The notes under the pieces are model-generated. The model saw only the letters and a program-made list of their open reading frames with translations. It was not told where the DNA came from and searched no databases. From Pseudomonas gingeri (GTDB taxonomy: Bacteria; Pseudomonadota; Gammaproteobacteria; Pseudomonadales; Pseudomonadaceae), in contig NZ_JACAOR010000014.1 in the NCBI RefSeq assembly GCF_013386115.1, positions 62,001-126,000 of the forward strand: a DNA stretch of 64,000 nucleotides, read 5' to 3'. Within the stretch, counting starts at the first letter, position 1. Each line of letters begins with the position of its first letter. Of this stretch, positions 18,167 to 33,047 are shown piece after piece. The position numbers and the translations under genes were made by a program.

Positions 18167-19450
18167 ATGCTGCTGCAAGCGTTACGAGGTTATCGGGTCA
18201 GCCCGGCGGGTGAGCTCGATCCGGGATTCGGTTGCTCGGGCAAGGCATTGGTGCGGTTTCCCGGCAGCCTGTCGAGTCAGGCCAATGACGTGGTGTTCTG
18301 TCCCGACGGCAAGATCCTCGTGGTGGCCAAGGTGGACTTCGCCGAAGGTGCGTTCTTCGGCCTGGCGCGCCTCAACAGCGACGGCTCGATGGACGGCGCG
18401 TTCGGCGAGGACGGCAGTCTGGTCGGCCGTTTCGAAGCCGTGGGCGAGTCGGCCGGTATCAGCCTGCGCCGGTTGCATGACGGGCGAATCCTGGTCTTTG
18501 GCCTGCACTATCTGGATGCCCACCGGACCTTGCCGGCCGTGGCCCGGTTTCTCGCCGACGGACGCCTCGATCCGCAGTTCGGCGACCAGGGCATCCAGGT
18601 CTTGCGTCTGTCCGGCAATCTCTCCGAAGGGCCCCGCGACGGCTGGTTGCCACCGGGCCTGCCGGGGGTGGAGAGTTGTTCCGGCAGTGTCCAGCCGGAC
18701 GGCAAGATCCTGCTGACCCTCAATCACAGCTATGCCTGCGCCGATCATGTCGGCCTGCTGGTACGGCTGGAACCGGACGGGGCCCTCGACCCCGGCTTCA
18801 ACGGCCATGGTTTCGTGGTGGTACGGCGTCTGCTGGTGAACACCTGGCTCAGCTGTGTGCAGGTCCAGCCGGACGGCAAGATCCTGGTGGGCGGCTCGAT
18901 CGATTTTCCGCCCAGCGGGCTGATTGCCCGTTATCTCCCGGACGGCCGTCTGGACCCGGCCTTTGGTGACGAGGGTTACTTGTCCGTGCGCTTTGCCGGC
19001 GCCAGTTCGATGGTCACGCAACTGGCCCGTGGCACCCAGGGGCAACTGGTGTGCGTGGGCAATCGTTTCGATCCGCTGAGCTGCGCATTGCAGGGCTTTA
19101 CCGCCAATGGCGGCCTCGATCGGCGTTTCAACGGCGGCGAGGCGGTGCTGCTGGACATCGATGCCCCCGCCAGCCAATGGGCAGCGCTCGCGGTGCAGTC
19201 CGACGGCACCCTGCTCGCCGCCGGTTCGACGGTGGCGGGATTCGGCTCGGACCTGGTGCTGGCGCGCTACCTGCCGGACGGGCAACTCGACCGCGACTTC
19301 GCCGCCGGCAAGGGCTGGGTGCGTACCCGCCTGGGCAAGAGCCTGGACACGGTCACGGCAATTGCCCTGCAGGGTGACCGACGGATCCTGGTGGCCGGTC
19401 ATTCCCTGTTCGGCAGTTTCCAGGCGGTGGTAATGCGTTACCTGGGCTGA
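18167..19450 (+). CDS. Delta-60 repeat protein
   Basis: A 427-residue protein made of repeats of roughly 50-60 residues with the pattern (L)DPxFGxxG followed by VQPDGKILV; at least seven are visible (for example LDPGFGCSG, LDPQFGDQG, LDPAFGDEG, LDRRFNGGE). These are beta-propeller-like delta-60 repeats of unknown function. ATG 18167 was chosen because GGAGG lies at the right distance upstream; a longer frame from 18032 adds non-family residues. No signal peptide is evident, so a cytoplasmic place or non-classical export are both open. It sits alone between the succinyltransferase and the convergent acetoacetyl-CoA synthetase gene. Confidence 0.8.
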   Translation: MLLQALRGYRVSPAGELDPGFGCSGKALVRFPGSLSSQANDVVFCPDGKILVVAKVDFAEGAFFGLARLNSDGSMDGAFGEDGSLVGRFEAVGESAGISLRRLHDGRILVFGLHYLDAHRTLPAVARFLADGRLDPQFGDQGIQVLRLSGNLSEGPRDGWLPPGLPGVESCSGSVQPDGKILLTLNHSYACADHVGLLVRLEPDGALDPGFNGHGFVVVRRLLVNTWLSCVQVQPDGKILVGGSIDFPPSGLIARYLPDGRLDPAFGDEGYLSVRFAGASSMVTQLARGTQGQLVCVGNRFDPLSCALQGFTANGGLDRRFNGGEAVLLDIDAPASQWAALAVQSDGTLLAAGSTVAGFGSDLVLARYLPDGQLDRDFAAGKGWVRTRLGKSLDTVTAIALQGDRRILVAGHSLFGSFQAVVMRYLG

Positions 19451-19460
19451 TCCCTTTGCG

Positions 19461-21416
<1,956 letters not shown>

Positions 21417-21468
21417 GGTTTTTCCTTTGTTGTTTTTCTCACCGATCTTTGCGTTGTACACCCTCACC

Positions 21469-21552
21469 GTGGGAGCTGGCTTGCCAGCGATGGCATCCTT
21501 GAATGCAACGCTGGATTCACTGGCCTCATCGCCGGCAAGCCGGCTCCCACGG
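21469..21552. repeat. REP-type extragenic palindrome pair
   Basis: GTGGGAGCTGGCTTGCCAGC with inverted GCCGGCAAGCCGGCTCCCAC, between the 3-hydroxybutyrate dehydrogenase and acetoacetyl-CoA synthetase genes. Confidence 0.8.
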
Positions 21553-21586
21553 GTAGGGTGGTGTTTTCGAGATACCAGGCATTCAA

Positions 21587-22357
21587 CTATTGCGCCAACC
21601 AGCCGCCATCGATATTCCACGCCGCGCCGCGCACCTGGCTGCCGGCCTCGCTGCAGAGGAACAGTACCAGTTCGCCCAGTTGCGGGGGCGTGACGAACTC
21701 CAGCGACGGTTGTTTCTCGGCCAGCAGGTCATGTTGCGCCTGTTGTGGATCGATGCCGCTGGCGGCGCGGTCGTCGATCTGCTTCTGCACCAGCGGCGTC
21801 AGCACCCAGCCCGGGCAGATGGCGTTGCAGGTGACGTTGCTGGTGGCGGTTTCCAGGCCGACCACCTTGGTCAGGCCGATCACCCCGTGCTTGGCCGCGA
21901 CATAGGCGGCCTTGCCCACGGAGCCGACCTGGCCATGCACCGAGGCGATATTGACGATCCGCCCCCAGCCGCGGGCGCGCATGCCCGGCAGGGCCAGGCG
22001 GGTGCTGTGGAACACCGAGGACAGGTTGATGGCGATGATCGAATCCCAGCGCTCCACCGGGAAATCCTCCACCGCCGCCACATGCTGGATACCGGCGTTG
22101 TTGACCAGGATGTCGACGCCGCCGAACTCCCGTTCGGCATAGGCGAGCATATCGGCGATCTGCGCCGGGTCGCTGACATCCGCCGGGTGGTGGCCGACCC
22201 GGCCACCGAACTGTCGCACCTCGGCAATCACCGCGCTGGCATCGCCAAAGCCGTTGAGGACCAGGTCGGCGCCGGCCTTGGCCAGGCTCAGGGCAATGCC
22301 CAGGCCGATGCCGCTGGTGGAGCCGGTGACCAGTGCGGTTTTTCCTTTGAGACTCAT
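21587..22357 (-). CDS. 3-hydroxybutyrate dehydrogenase (short-chain dehydrogenase)
   Basis: NAD-dependent SDR of 256 residues converting D-3-hydroxybutyrate to acetoacetate. The cofactor motif TGSTSGIGLGIA, NNAGIQHV, catalytic Ser in NIASVHGQVG and the YVAAKHG active site are present. The VHGQVGS and FLCSEAGSQVRGAAWNIDGGW regions are typical of hydroxybutyrate dehydrogenases. ATG 22357 (MSLKGKTALVTG) was chosen; a start at 22375 would overlap the upstream gene. It follows the GntP-type permease by 10 bases, making one operon for 3-hydroxybutyrate uptake and oxidation. Confidence 0.9.
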   Translation of the reverse strand: MSLKGKTALVTGSTSGIGLGIALSLAKAGADLVLNGFGDASAVIAEVRQFGGRVGHHPADVSDPAQIADMLAYAEREFGGVDILVNNAGIQHVAAVEDFPVERWDSIIAINLSSVFHSTRLALPGMRARGWGRIVNIASVHGQVGSVGKAAYVAAKHGVIGLTKVVGLETATSNVTCNAICPGWVLTPLVQKQIDDRAASGIDPQQAQHDLLAEKQPSLEFVTPPQLGELVLFLCSEAGSQVRGAAWNIDGGWLAQ

Positions 22358-22367
22358 AGTCGTTTCC

Positions 22368-23759
22368 TCAGACAATGCCGGTGGCGTAGAACGTGGCGAT
22401 CACCACGAAGACCGCCAGGGTCTTGATCAGCGTAATGCAGAAAATATCCTTGTAGGCTTCGCGGTGGGTCAGCCCGGTCACCGCCAGCAGGGTGATCACC
22501 GCGCCGTTGTGGGGCAGGGTGTCCATGCCGCCGCTGGCCATGGCCGCGACCCGGTGCAGCACTTCGAGGGGAATGTTGGCGGCGTGGGCGGCGCTGATGA
22601 AGCTGTCGGCCATGGCCGCCAGGGCGATGCTCATGCCGCCGGAGGCCGAGCCGGTGATCCCCGCCAGCAGGGTCACGGTAATGGCTTCGTTGACCAGCGG
22701 ATTGGGGATGCTCTTGAGCCAGTCGGCCAGCACCAGGAAGCCCGGCAGCGAGGCGATGACCGCACCGAAGCCGTATTCCGAGGCGGTGTTCATCGCCGCC
22801 AGCAGGGCGCCGCCGACCGCGCTCTTGCTGCCTTCGGCCAGCTTGCCGCGAATCGCCCGGAAACCGAACGCCAGGACCATGATGATGCCCACCAGCAGTG
22901 CCGCCTGGACGGCCCAGATGGCGGTGAGCTTGGCGATCTCGGTCTGCACCGGCGCGGCCATGCCCGGCAGGCTGAGGCTGTGGGTCTTGCCGTACCAGAG
23001 GGGAATCCAGTGGGTGAACAGCAGGTTCATGATGCCCACCAGCAACAGTGGCGAGAGGGCGATCCAGGGATTGGGCAGGCGGATATCCTCGGCCGTTTCC
23101 GGTTCGTTGCGCAGCTCGGTGCCGTAGCCTTCACCGGCGCGCTGGGCCTTGTTGCGCTGGCGTTGCAGGAACAGCATGCCGGCGCAGAACACGAACACCG
23201 TACCGATCACTCCCAGCCAGGGCGCCGCCCACGCGGTGGTGTTGAAGAAGGTACTGGGGATGATGTTCTGGATCTGCGGCGTGCCGGGCAGGGCGTCCAT
23301 GGTGAAGGAGAACGCCCCGAGGGCGATGGTCGCCGGGATCAGGCGCTTGGGGATATTGCTCTGGCGGAACATCTCGGCGGCGAACGGATAGACCGCGAAC
23401 ACCACCACGAACAGCGAGACGCCGCCGTAGGTCAGCAGGGCGCAGACCAGCACGATCACCAGCATCGCCTGGCGGGTGCCGAGCAGGCGGATGGCGGCGG
23501 CGACGATGGAACGGGAGAACCCGGACAGTTCGATCAGCTTGCCGAACACCGCACCAAGCAGGAAGACCGGGAAGTAGAGCTTGATGAAGCCGACCATTTT
23601 TTCCATGAACACCCCGGTGAAGGCGGGGGCGACGGCGGAAGGATCGGTCAGCAGGACGGCGCCGAGGGCGGCGATGGGAGCGAACAGGATGACGCTGTAG
23701 CCACGGTAGGCGGCCAGCATCAGCAGCGCCAGGGCCGCGAGGGCGATGATCACACTCAT
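22368..23759 (-). CDS. GntP-family permease, probable 3-hydroxybutyrate transporter
   Basis: A 463-residue inner-membrane carrier with about twelve hydrophobic segments and GntP-family stretches such as GGVSLFVVVFAVYPFAAEMFR and the NTASEYGFGAVIASLPGF region. GntP members take up gluconate or, in this context, hydroxy acids. The operon with 3-hydroxybutyrate dehydrogenase points to D-3-hydroxybutyrate. A sigma-54 promoter lies 54-70 bases upstream and an activator gene is adjacent. Confidence 0.87.
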   Translation of the reverse strand: MSVIIALAALALLMLAAYRGYSVILFAPIAALGAVLLTDPSAVAPAFTGVFMEKMVGFIKLYFPVFLLGAVFGKLIELSGFSRSIVAAAIRLLGTRQAMLVIVLVCALLTYGGVSLFVVVFAVYPFAAEMFRQSNIPKRLIPATIALGAFSFTMDALPGTPQIQNIIPSTFFNTTAWAAPWLGVIGTVFVFCAGMLFLQRQRNKAQRAGEGYGTELRNEPETAEDIRLPNPWIALSPLLLVGIMNLLFTHWIPLWYGKTHSLSLPGMAAPVQTEIAKLTAIWAVQAALLVGIIMVLAFGFRAIRGKLAEGSKSAVGGALLAAMNTASEYGFGAVIASLPGFLVLADWLKSIPNPLVNEAITVTLLAGITGSASGGMSIALAAMADSFISAAHAANIPLEVLHRVAAMASGGMDTLPHNGAVITLLAVTGLTHREAYKDIFCITLIKTLAVFVVIATFYATGIV

Positions 23760-23812
23760 GGTGTGTCTCCAATTGTTATTTTTGTAGGTTAGGTCTGAAT
23801 CTCCAGTGGGAT

Positions 23813-23829
23813 TAGCGAGTTTCGTGCCA
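23813..23829 (-). promoter_or_regulatory. Sigma-54 promoter of the GntP/hydroxybutyrate dehydrogenase operon
   Basis: On the minus strand TGGCAC, five bases, then TCGC. GG and GC are in exact -24/-12 spacing (12 bases). One mismatch to TGGCAC-N5-TTGC. The predicted transcript start is near 23804, about 45 bases before the ATG. The adjacent sigma-54 activator gene supports it. Confidence 0.75.
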
Positions 23830-23957
23830 TAAGGCTAACGTGTTGAAATCAAAGGCTATTTTTGTTTTTTATGGAAGGTTTTCTTGTGATTGTCTCTGAA
23901 TGGAGACTTTTCTTCTCGGAAATCTATCCTGAAAGTGCCCGATCAGCAGCGAGTTTC

Positions 23958-24030
23958 TGTAGGAGCGGGCTTGCCCGCGAAGCTTTTGACGGCCATGAGG
24001 ACGCCTTCGCGGGCAAGCCCGCTCCCACAG
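23958..24030. repeat. REP-type extragenic palindrome pair
   Basis: GTAGGAGCGGGCTTGCCCGC with inverted GCGGGCAAGCCCGCTCCCAC, between the activator gene and the permease promoter. Confidence 0.82.
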
Positions 24031-24064
24031 GGGAGGGTGTCTCGTTTTGGGGATGTATGTCTCT

Positions 24065-25480
<1,416 letters not shown>

Positions 25481-25491
25481 GGGCGTTTCGC

Positions 25492-27101
<1,610 letters not shown>

Positions 27102-27105
<4 letters not shown>

Positions 27106-28124
27106 GAACGGGGGTCGAAGGCATCGCGCAACGCCTCGCCGATAAAGACCAGCAGCGAAAGGATCAGCGCCAGGGTGAAAAAGGCGGTGAATCCCAGCCA
27201 CGGGGCTTGCAGGTTCTGTTTGCCCTGGCCGATCAGTTCGCCCAGCGAAGCACTGCCGGCGGGCATGCCGAAACCGAGGAAGTCCAGGGCCGTGAGGGTC
27301 GAGATGGCTCCGGTGAGAATGAACGGCAGGTAGCTCAGGGTCGCGTTCATGGCGTTGGGCAGGATATGCCGCAGGATGATCTTGCGGTCGCTCAGGCCCA
27401 GGGCGCGGGCAGCCTTGACGTACTCCAGGTTGCGGCCACGGAGGAACTCGGCGCGCACCACGTCGACCAGGGCCAGCCAGGAGAACAGCGCCATGATCCC
27501 CAGCAGCCACCAGAAATTCGGCTCGACAAATCCCGACAGGATGATCAGCAGGTAGAGCACCGGCAACCCGGACCAGACTTCCAGTACGCGCTGGCCGAGC
27601 AGGTCGACCCAGCCACCGTAGTAGCCCTGCAGCGCGCCGGCGGCGATACCGATCAATGCGCTGATGGCGGTCAGGGCCAGGGCGAACAGGATCGACACCC
27701 GCGCACCGAAGATCACCCGCGCCAGCACGTCGCGGGCCTGGTCGTCGGTGCCCAGCCAGTTCACCGCGGTCGGTGGGCTGGGGGCCGGCTTGTTGAGGTC
27801 GTAGTTGGGGGTGTCGGCACTGAACGGAATCGGTGGGAACAGCATCCAGCCGCCGTCCCTGGTGATCAGCTGGCGCACGTAGTCGCTGCGGTAGTCGGCC
27901 TGGAACGGCAACTGGCCGCCGAACTCCTGTTCGGTATAGCGCTTGAACACCGGGAAGTACAGCGAGCCCTGGTAGTTGAGTACCAGGGGCTTGTCGTTGG
28001 CGATCAGTTCGCCGCCCAGGCTCAGGACGAACAGTGCGGCGAACAGCCACAGCGACCACCAGCCACGGCGATTGGCCTTGAAGCGGTCGAAGCGACGCCG
28101 GCTCACGGGAGAAAGTCTGAGCAT
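27102..28124 (-). CDS. yejE: Peptide ABC importer permease YejE
   Basis: A 340-residue permease. It begins [28 protein letters not shown], as YejE proteins do, then has the long periplasmic region with ELIANDKPL, several membrane segments and the YVKAARALGLSDRKIILRHILPN coupling motif. Overlaps yejB by one base (TGATG) and yejF by four, so the subunits are coupled at translation. Confidence 0.93.
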
Positions 28125-29191
28125 CAGGCGTTCCTCGCGGCGAAGTCGATACGCGGGTCGACCAGGGTGTAGCAGAGGTCACCGACCAGTTTTATCAGCA
28201 GGCCGAACAGGGTGAAGATGAACAGCGAACCGAACACCACCGGGTAGTCCCGTGACACCGCCGCTTCGTAGCTCATGCGGCCGAGACCGTCGAGGGAGAA
28301 GATCACCTCGATCAGCAGGGAACCGGCGAAGAACACGCTGATAAAGGCCTGGGGAATCCCCGAAACCACCAGCAGCATGGCGTTGCGGAACACGTGGCCG
28401 TAGAGCACGCGCCGTTCGCTCAGGCCCTTGGCCCGGGCGGTGACCACGTACTGGCGGGTGATCTCGTTGAGGAAGGAGTTCTTGGTCAGGATGGTCAGGG
28501 TGGCGAAACCGCCGATCACCAGCGAGCTGACCGGCAGCACCAGGTGCCAGAAGTAGTCGGCGATCTTGCCCAGGGTCGACAGCTGGTCGAAGTTGTCCGA
28601 GACCAGGCCACGCACCGGAAACCAGTTCAGCGAAGTGCCGCCGGCAAAGGTCACGATCAGCAGCATGGCGAACAGGAAGGCCGGCATGGCGTAGCCGAGG
28701 ACAATCGCCGTGCTGCTCCAGATATCGAAGCGACTGCCGTGGCTGATGGCCTTGCGGATGCCCAGGGGGATCGACACCAGGTAGGTGATCAGCGTCGCCC
28801 AGAGGCCGAGGGAGATGGTCACCGGCATCTTTTCCAGGATCAGGTCGGTGACCTGGGCGCCGCGGAAGAAGCTCTTGCCGAAATCCAGGCTGGCATAGCT
28901 CTTGAGCATCAGCCAGAAACGCTGCGGCGCCGGCTTGTCGAAGCCGTACTGGCGTTCGATATCGGCGATCAGTTTCGGGTCGAGGCCGCGACTGGCCCTG
29001 GACGAACCGTGCGGAGCGTCACCGCCGCCACCGATGGCGCCGCCGGCACCGCCGCCCAGTCCCTGCAGGCGGGCGATGGCCTGTTCCACCGGGCCGCCGG
29101 GCGCGGCCTGGACGATCACGAAATTGACCAGCAGGATCATCAACAGCGTCGGAATGATCAGCAGCAGGCGCCGCAGGATATAGGCCGGCAT
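28124..29191 (-). CDS. yejB: Peptide ABC importer permease YejB
   Basis: A 355-residue permease beginning [28 protein letters not shown], the standard DppB/YejB opening. It includes a Gly-rich insert ([15 protein letters not shown]), PYGF-type [15 protein letters not shown] and the coupling segment [22 protein letters not shown] 29191 overlaps the yejA stop by one base (TGATG). A longer frame starting at 29275 is ignored because it runs inside yejA. Confidence 0.93.
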   Translation of the reverse strand: MPAYILRRLLLIIPTLLMILLVNFVIVQAAPGGPVEQAIARLQGLGGGAGGAIGGGGDAPHGSSRASRGLDPKLIADIERQYGFDKPAPQRFWLMLKSYASLDFGKSFFRGAQVTDLILEKMPVTISLGLWATLITYLVSIPLGIRKAISHGSRFDIWSSTAIVLGYAMPAFLFAMLLIVTFAGGTSLNWFPVRGLVSDNFDQLSTLGKIADYFWHLVLPVSSLVIGGFATLTILTKNSFLNEITRQYVVTARAKGLSERRVLYGHVFRNAMLLVVSGIPQAFISVFFAGSLLIEVIFSLDGLGRMSYEAAVSRDYPVVFGSLFIFTLFGLLIKLVGDLCYTLVDPRIDFAARNA

Positions 29192-31059
29192 CAATGGCGT
29201 CCTCCGCTCTGGCCGCGCTTGATCAGCTCGGCGGTCATCTGCTCGTTGGTCAGCGGTGTCGGGCTGACTTCCCACCAGGTTTCGACGGCGGCGTCATTGC
29301 TGGCTTGCACCGCTGGAATGCCGAAGCGGTTCCACCAGACCGTCGAGATGCCCGGCGGGTAATAGTTGGGAATCCAGTAGTAGTTCCATTGCAGCACCCG
29401 GTCCAGGGCATGGGCGTAGCTGAGCATCTGCTTTTGCGTGTCGGACTTGATCAGGCCGGTGATCAGGCTGTCCACGGCGGGGTTCTGCAGGGCCATGAAG
29501 TTGTTCGAGCCGGGATCGTTGGCCGCCGAGGAGCCGAAGAAGTTGTACAGCTCGATACCGGGCGAGGTGCTGACCGGATAGCCGCTGACGATCATGTCGT
29601 AGTCGCGGGCCTTGAGGCGGTTGACGTACTGCGAGGCATCGATGCGGCGGATATCCATGCGGATGCCGATTTGTGCCAGGTTGCGCTTGTAGGGCAGGAG
29701 CAGGCGTTCCATGCCGTTCTGGGCATTGAGGAAGGTGAAGCTCAGCGGTTCGCCCTGGGCATTGACCAACTGATCGCCATCGGGTTTCCAGCCGGCCTGT
29801 TCCAGCAGCGCCAGGGCCTGCAACTGTTTGTCCCGCAGGTTGCCGCTGGCATCGGTCTTCGGTGCCTCGAAGACCTGGGTGAAGACTTCGTCGGGGATCT
29901 GTCCGCGCAGCGGTTCGAGGATCGCCAGTTCGGCCTGGTCGGGCAGTTCACGGGCCGCCAGCGGGGTATTGGAGAAGAAGCTCTGCTGGCGCAGGTACAT
30001 GTTGCGCATCATCTGCCGGTTGCTCCACTCGAAGTCCCAGAGCATGGCCAGGGCCTGGCGCACGCGGCGATCCTGGAACAGCGGCTTCTGCAGGTTGAAC
30101 ACGTAGCCCTGGGCCGGTTGCGGCGATTCCTGGGCCAGGTGGGCCTTTTGCAGGCGCCCGTCGCTCAGGGCCGGGCTGTCGTAGCCGATGGAGTAGGCGG
30201 TGGCGGAGAATTCGCGGTTGTAGTCGTAGGCGCCGCCGCGCAGCACCTGGCGGGCCACATCGGTGTCGCCGAAGTATTCGATGCTGAAGCGGTCGAAGTT
30301 GTACAGGCCGCGATTGACCGGCAGGTCCTTGCCCCACCAGTCGGCGTTGCGGATAAAGGTGATGCTGCGGCCGGAGTCGACCTTGCCGACCCGGTACGGG
30401 CCACTGCCCAGCGGTGCTTCGTAGCCGCCGCCATCGGCGAAGTCGCGGGTCTTCCACCAGTGCTCCGGGAGCACCGGCAGGGTCGCGATATCCAGGGGCA
30501 GGGAACGGTTCTCGGTGTTCTTGAAATCGAAGCGGACCTGGGTCGGCGATTCGACCTCGACGTCCTTGATTCCTTCGAACTGCAGGCGATAGCTCAGGCT
30601 GCCTTCGCTCATCAGCAGATTGAAGGTATAGCGCACGTCTTCGGCGGTGATCGGTGTGTTATCGGCGAAGCGCGCCTTGGGATTGAGGAAGAAGCGCAGG
30701 GACAGGCCGTCATCGGAGCGCTGCATCTTTTCCGCGACCAGGCCGTAGACGGTATAGGGCTCGTCGAGGGAACGCACCGCCAGCGGCGAGTAGATCCAGC
30801 CGTCGACCTGGGAGACGCCGATGCCTTTGTCGATATACGGCAGCACATGGTCGAACTGGCCGATCTCGATGGCCGAGCGCTTCAGGCTGCCGCCCTTGGG
30901 GGCATTGGGATTGGCGTAGTCGAAGTGGCTGAAGCCGGCCGGGTACTTGGCCGGTTCGCCGTAGACCGTCAGTGCGTGTTGCGCGGGGGCGGCGTAGGCC
31001 TGCGTCCCCGTAAACAGGGCCAGGGCGGTAAATGTCAGGGATAGAGCCAGTCGCATCAT
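29191..31059 (-). CDS. yejA: Peptide ABC importer periplasmic binding protein YejA
   Basis: A 622-residue periplasmic binding protein with a Sec signal peptide ([23 protein letters not shown]) and the YejA-type opening [24 protein letters not shown]. The family-5 folds ([22 protein letters not shown] and the [21 protein letters not shown] region) are clear. In E. coli, Yej takes up microcin C and other peptides; a general role in peptide import or peptide-antibiotic susceptibility is likely. First gene of yejABEF. Confidence 0.93.
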   Translation of the reverse strand: MMRLALSLTFTALALFTGTQAYAAPAQHALTVYGEPAKYPAGFSHFDYANPNAPKGGSLKRSAIEIGQFDHVLPYIDKGIGVSQVDGWIYSPLAVRSLDEPYTVYGLVAEKMQRSDDGLSLRFFLNPKARFADNTPITAEDVRYTFNLLMSEGSLSYRLQFEGIKDVEVESPTQVRFDFKNTENRSLPLDIATLPVLPEHWWKTRDFADGGGYEAPLGSGPYRVGKVDSGRSITFIRNADWWGKDLPVNRGLYNFDRFSIEYFGDTDVARQVLRGGAYDYNREFSATAYSIGYDSPALSDGRLQKAHLAQESPQPAQGYVFNLQKPLFQDRRVRQALAMLWDFEWSNRQMMRNMYLRQQSFFSNTPLAARELPDQAELAILEPLRGQIPDEVFTQVFEAPKTDASGNLRDKQLQALALLEQAGWKPDGDQLVNAQGEPLSFTFLNAQNGMERLLLPYKRNLAQIGIRMDIRRIDASQYVNRLKARDYDMIVSGYPVSTSPGIELYNFFGSSAANDPGSNNFMALQNPAVDSLITGLIKSDTQKQMLSYAHALDRVLQWNYYWIPNYYPPGISTVWWNRFGIPAVQASNDAAVETWWEVSPTPLTNEQMTAELIKRGQSGGRH

Positions 31060-31137
31060 CAGCCTTGAAGACGGTTCGAAGTATCAGGGTTGTACGCTAC
31101 ACGGGCCTTTCAGGCCAGCCAAGTCTGTGCGGCGGAT

Positions 31138-31173
31138 ACGAAACGGCCCACGCAGAAGTGGGCCGTTTCGTGT
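31138..31173 (-). terminator. Long hairpin downstream of ppiC
   Basis: CGAAACGGCCCAC-TTCTGC-GTGGGCCGTTTCG on the minus strand, a perfect stem of about 13 bp, just after the ppiC stop at 31192. The U-tract is short, but position and stability support termination. It also lies before the yejA start. Confidence 0.7.
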
Positions 31174-31191
31174 CAGCAACGCGCAGGCGGA

Positions 31192-31473
31192 TCAGTCCTG
31201 GCGGCTGGTGACTTCCAGCAGGTGGTAGCCGAACTGGGTCTTGACCGGGCCTTGCACGGTGTTGACCGGGGCGCTGAAGACCACGGTGTCGAATTCCTTG
31301 ACCATCTGGCCAGGACCGAAGGAGCCCAGGTCACCGCCTTGACGGCTGGAAGGGCAGGTCGAGTTCGCCTTGGCGACCTCTGCGAAATCGGCGCCGCCTT
31401 CGATCTGGGCCTTGAGTTCATTGCACTTGGCTTCAGTGGCAACCAGGATGTGACGGGCAGTGGCTTTGGCCAT
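31192..31473 (-). CDS. ppiC: Parvulin-type peptidyl-prolyl isomerase PpiC
   Basis: Single-domain cytoplasmic parvulin of 93 residues, beginning MAKATARHILVATEAKCNELK with family marks FAEVAKANSTCPSSRQGGDLG, FGPGQMVKEFDTVVF and the closing TQFGYHLLEV. It speeds cis-trans isomerisation before proline. Length equals that of E. coli PpiC. A clear hairpin terminator follows; the DAHP synthase gene lies upstream on the same strand after a REP half-unit. Confidence 0.93.
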   Translation of the reverse strand: MAKATARHILVATEAKCNELKAQIEGGADFAEVAKANSTCPSSRQGGDLGSFGPGQMVKEFDTVVFSAPVNTVQGPVKTQFGYHLLEVTSRQD

Positions 31474-31578
31474 GGGGAGATACTCCTTTCAATAAAGTGC
31501 TGAGCCTACCGGATTCAGGCCGCTTTTTCCCGGCAAAAGTTCCTTGGGCGCGGCGCGTCAGGTCAACTGGTGTGCCCT

Positions 31579-31605
31579 TTATTCGCGGGCAAGCCCGCTC
31601 CCACA
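31579..31605. repeat. Single REP-type palindrome
   Basis: One unit, ATTCGCGGGCAAGCCCGCTC and following CCAC, just after the DAHP synthase stop. Confidence 0.75.
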
Positions 31606-31607
31606 GG

Positions 31608-32699
31608 TCAGGCCACCACCGCCGTGGCCGCATGCGGCTGGCGCAAGCGCTCGGCGGCGCCGCGCAGCAGCTGCTCCGTGGCCTCCCAGCCCAGGCAGCC
31701 GTCGGTGATCGACACGCCGTATTTCAAGGTGCCGCTCAACGGCTGGCAGCCTTCGAACAGGTGACTCTCCAGCATCATCCCGATCAGCGAGCGATCGCCC
31801 TGCTGGCGCTGTTCCAGCACATCGGCGAACACCGCCGGCTGGCGCAGCGGGTCCTTGCCGCTGTTGGCGTGGCTGCAGTCGACCATCATCCGCACGGGAA
31901 TGGCCTGCTTCTCCAGGCCTGCCCTGACCTGGGCGACGCTGTGGGCGTCGTAGTTCGGGCCGCGATGGCCGCCGCGCAGCACCAGGTGGGTGTCGCGGTT
32001 GCCGGCGGTCTGGATGATCGCCGGGTGGCCCTGGCCGTCGACGCCGAAGTGCCGGTGCGGATGCGCGGCCGAGCGCATGGCATCACCGGCGATGCCGACA
32101 CCGCCATCGGTGCCGTTCTTGAAGCCCACGGGCATCGGCAAGCCACTGGCCATTTCCCGGTGGATCTGCGATTCGGTGGTACGGGCGCCGATCGCGACCC
32201 AGCTCAGCAGGTCGTCGAAGTAGCTGGCGGCCATGGGCTGCAGCAGTTCGGTGGCAATCGGCAGGCCCATGCGCAGCATTTCACGCATCAGCTCGCGGGA
32301 CAGCGCCAGGCCGCCGGCCATATCGTCGCTGCCATCCAGGTGCGGGTCGTAGGCCAGGCCTTTCCAGCCGACGGTGGTGCGCGGTTTTTCGATGTAGGCA
32401 CGCATCACCAGGAGCATCTGGTCGCTGACGTCGTTCGCCAGGTTGGCCAGGTGTCCGGCGTATTCGAGGGCCGATTGCGGGTCGTGGATCGAGCAGGGAC
32501 CGACGATCACCAGCAGGCGCGGGTCTTCACCGTCGAGGATGGCGCGCACCGCCTGGCGGTGGCTGGCGACCTGGTCGCCCAGCGTTGTATTGAGCGGCAG
32601 GTGTTGCTTGAGCTGCAGGGCGCTGGGCAAGCGCCGGGTCAGCGGCTCGTTGGCGGACGACAGGGTGGACAGTGGCAGTGCAGAGAGTGACGAATTCAT
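31608..32699 (-). CDS. aroG: 3-deoxy-7-phosphoheptulonate (DAHP) synthase, class I
   Basis: Entry enzyme of the shikimate pathway, 363 residues, condensing phosphoenolpyruvate and erythrose 4-phosphate. Class I marks are VGPCSIHD, AYIEKPRTTVGWKGL, GARTTESQ and DCSHANSGKDP. ATG 32699 (MNSSLSALPLSTL) was chosen; a longer frame begins in the leader. The messenger leader holds an aromatic-rich peptide (33048-33179) and an intrinsic terminator (32961-33000), so expression is probably attenuated by charged Phe/Tyr/Trp tRNAs. Which amino acid inhibits this isoenzyme is not readable from sequence, so the aroG symbol is used for the family only. Confidence 0.9.
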   Translation of the reverse strand: MNSSLSALPLSTLSSANEPLTRRLPSALQLKQHLPLNTTLGDQVASHRQAVRAILDGEDPRLLVIVGPCSIHDPQSALEYAGHLANLANDVSDQMLLVMRAYIEKPRTTVGWKGLAYDPHLDGSDDMAGGLALSRELMREMLRMGLPIATELLQPMAASYFDDLLSWVAIGARTTESQIHREMASGLPMPVGFKNGTDGGVGIAGDAMRSAAHPHRHFGVDGQGHPAIIQTAGNRDTHLVLRGGHRGPNYDAHSVAQVRAGLEKQAIPVRMMVDCSHANSGKDPLRQPAVFADVLEQRQQGDRSLIGMMLESHLFEGCQPLSGTLKYGVSITDGCLGWEATEQLLRGAAERLRQPHAATAVVA

Positions 32700-32743
32700 G
32701 TTCGGGCTTCCTGGGCAGGCGGCGGGTCTTCCCGCGCGCGGCC

Positions 32744-32899
32744 CTACTGGGGTGTTCGACAATCAGCGGCCGGATTGGCTACGAGTGTGTGCTTGCCACC
32801 TGTGCGTGACCGTTCGGAGGCGGCGAGCTGTCCCGAGCGGAGGTTGCTAAATCGCCAGGCGGTGGTGAGTTCGTAGCGGTAGCAGGTGGCGTAGTTCAT
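32744..32899 (-). CDS. Small reading frame between attenuator and DAHP synthase
   Basis: A 51-residue frame starting MNYATCYRYELTTAWRF, with a strong ribosome site (GAGGAA, about 8 bases before ATG) and ending 44 bases before the DAHP synthase start. It lies after the terminator and so would be translated only on read-through transcripts. The first 17 residues contain three Tyr, one Trp and one Phe, hinting at a second aromatic-sensing or coupling peptide. No known family; could also be fortuitous. Confidence 0.45.
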   Translation of the reverse strand: MNYATCYRYELTTAWRFSNLRSGQLAASERSRTGGKHTLVANPAADCRTPQ

Positions 32900-32960
32900 G
32901 TCGGTGTTCCTCGATTCAAAATGTCTGGTTGAGCAGTCTGTTGAAAAAGCAGTGCGCTGA

Positions 32961-33000
32961 AAAAACAAAACCCCCGGTCGGGAGGCCGACCGGGGGTTGA
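32961..33000 (-). terminator. Attenuator terminator in DAHP synthase leader
   Basis: On the minus strand AACCCCCGGTCGG-CCTC-CCGACCGGGGGTT is a perfect 11-13 bp stem followed by TTTTGTTTTTT. It begins 47 bases after the leader-peptide stop and lies 262 bases before the DAHP synthase ATG, as expected for transcription attenuation. Confidence 0.88.
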
Positions 33001-33047
33001 GAATTCTCTGGTAGGCGACCCCTTGAGTAGTGGGCGCCGGTTGGGTA

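Larger units (their letters stand above)
23760..24064. other. Intergenic region: sigma-54 promoter and REP pair
   Basis: A gap of 305 bases between two minus-strand genes. It holds the -24/-12 promoter (23813-23829) of the permease operon and a REP pair (23958-24030). The AT-rich stretch in between (23830-23900) is a likely place for activator or IHF binding, but no clear dyad was found. Confidence 0.55.
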
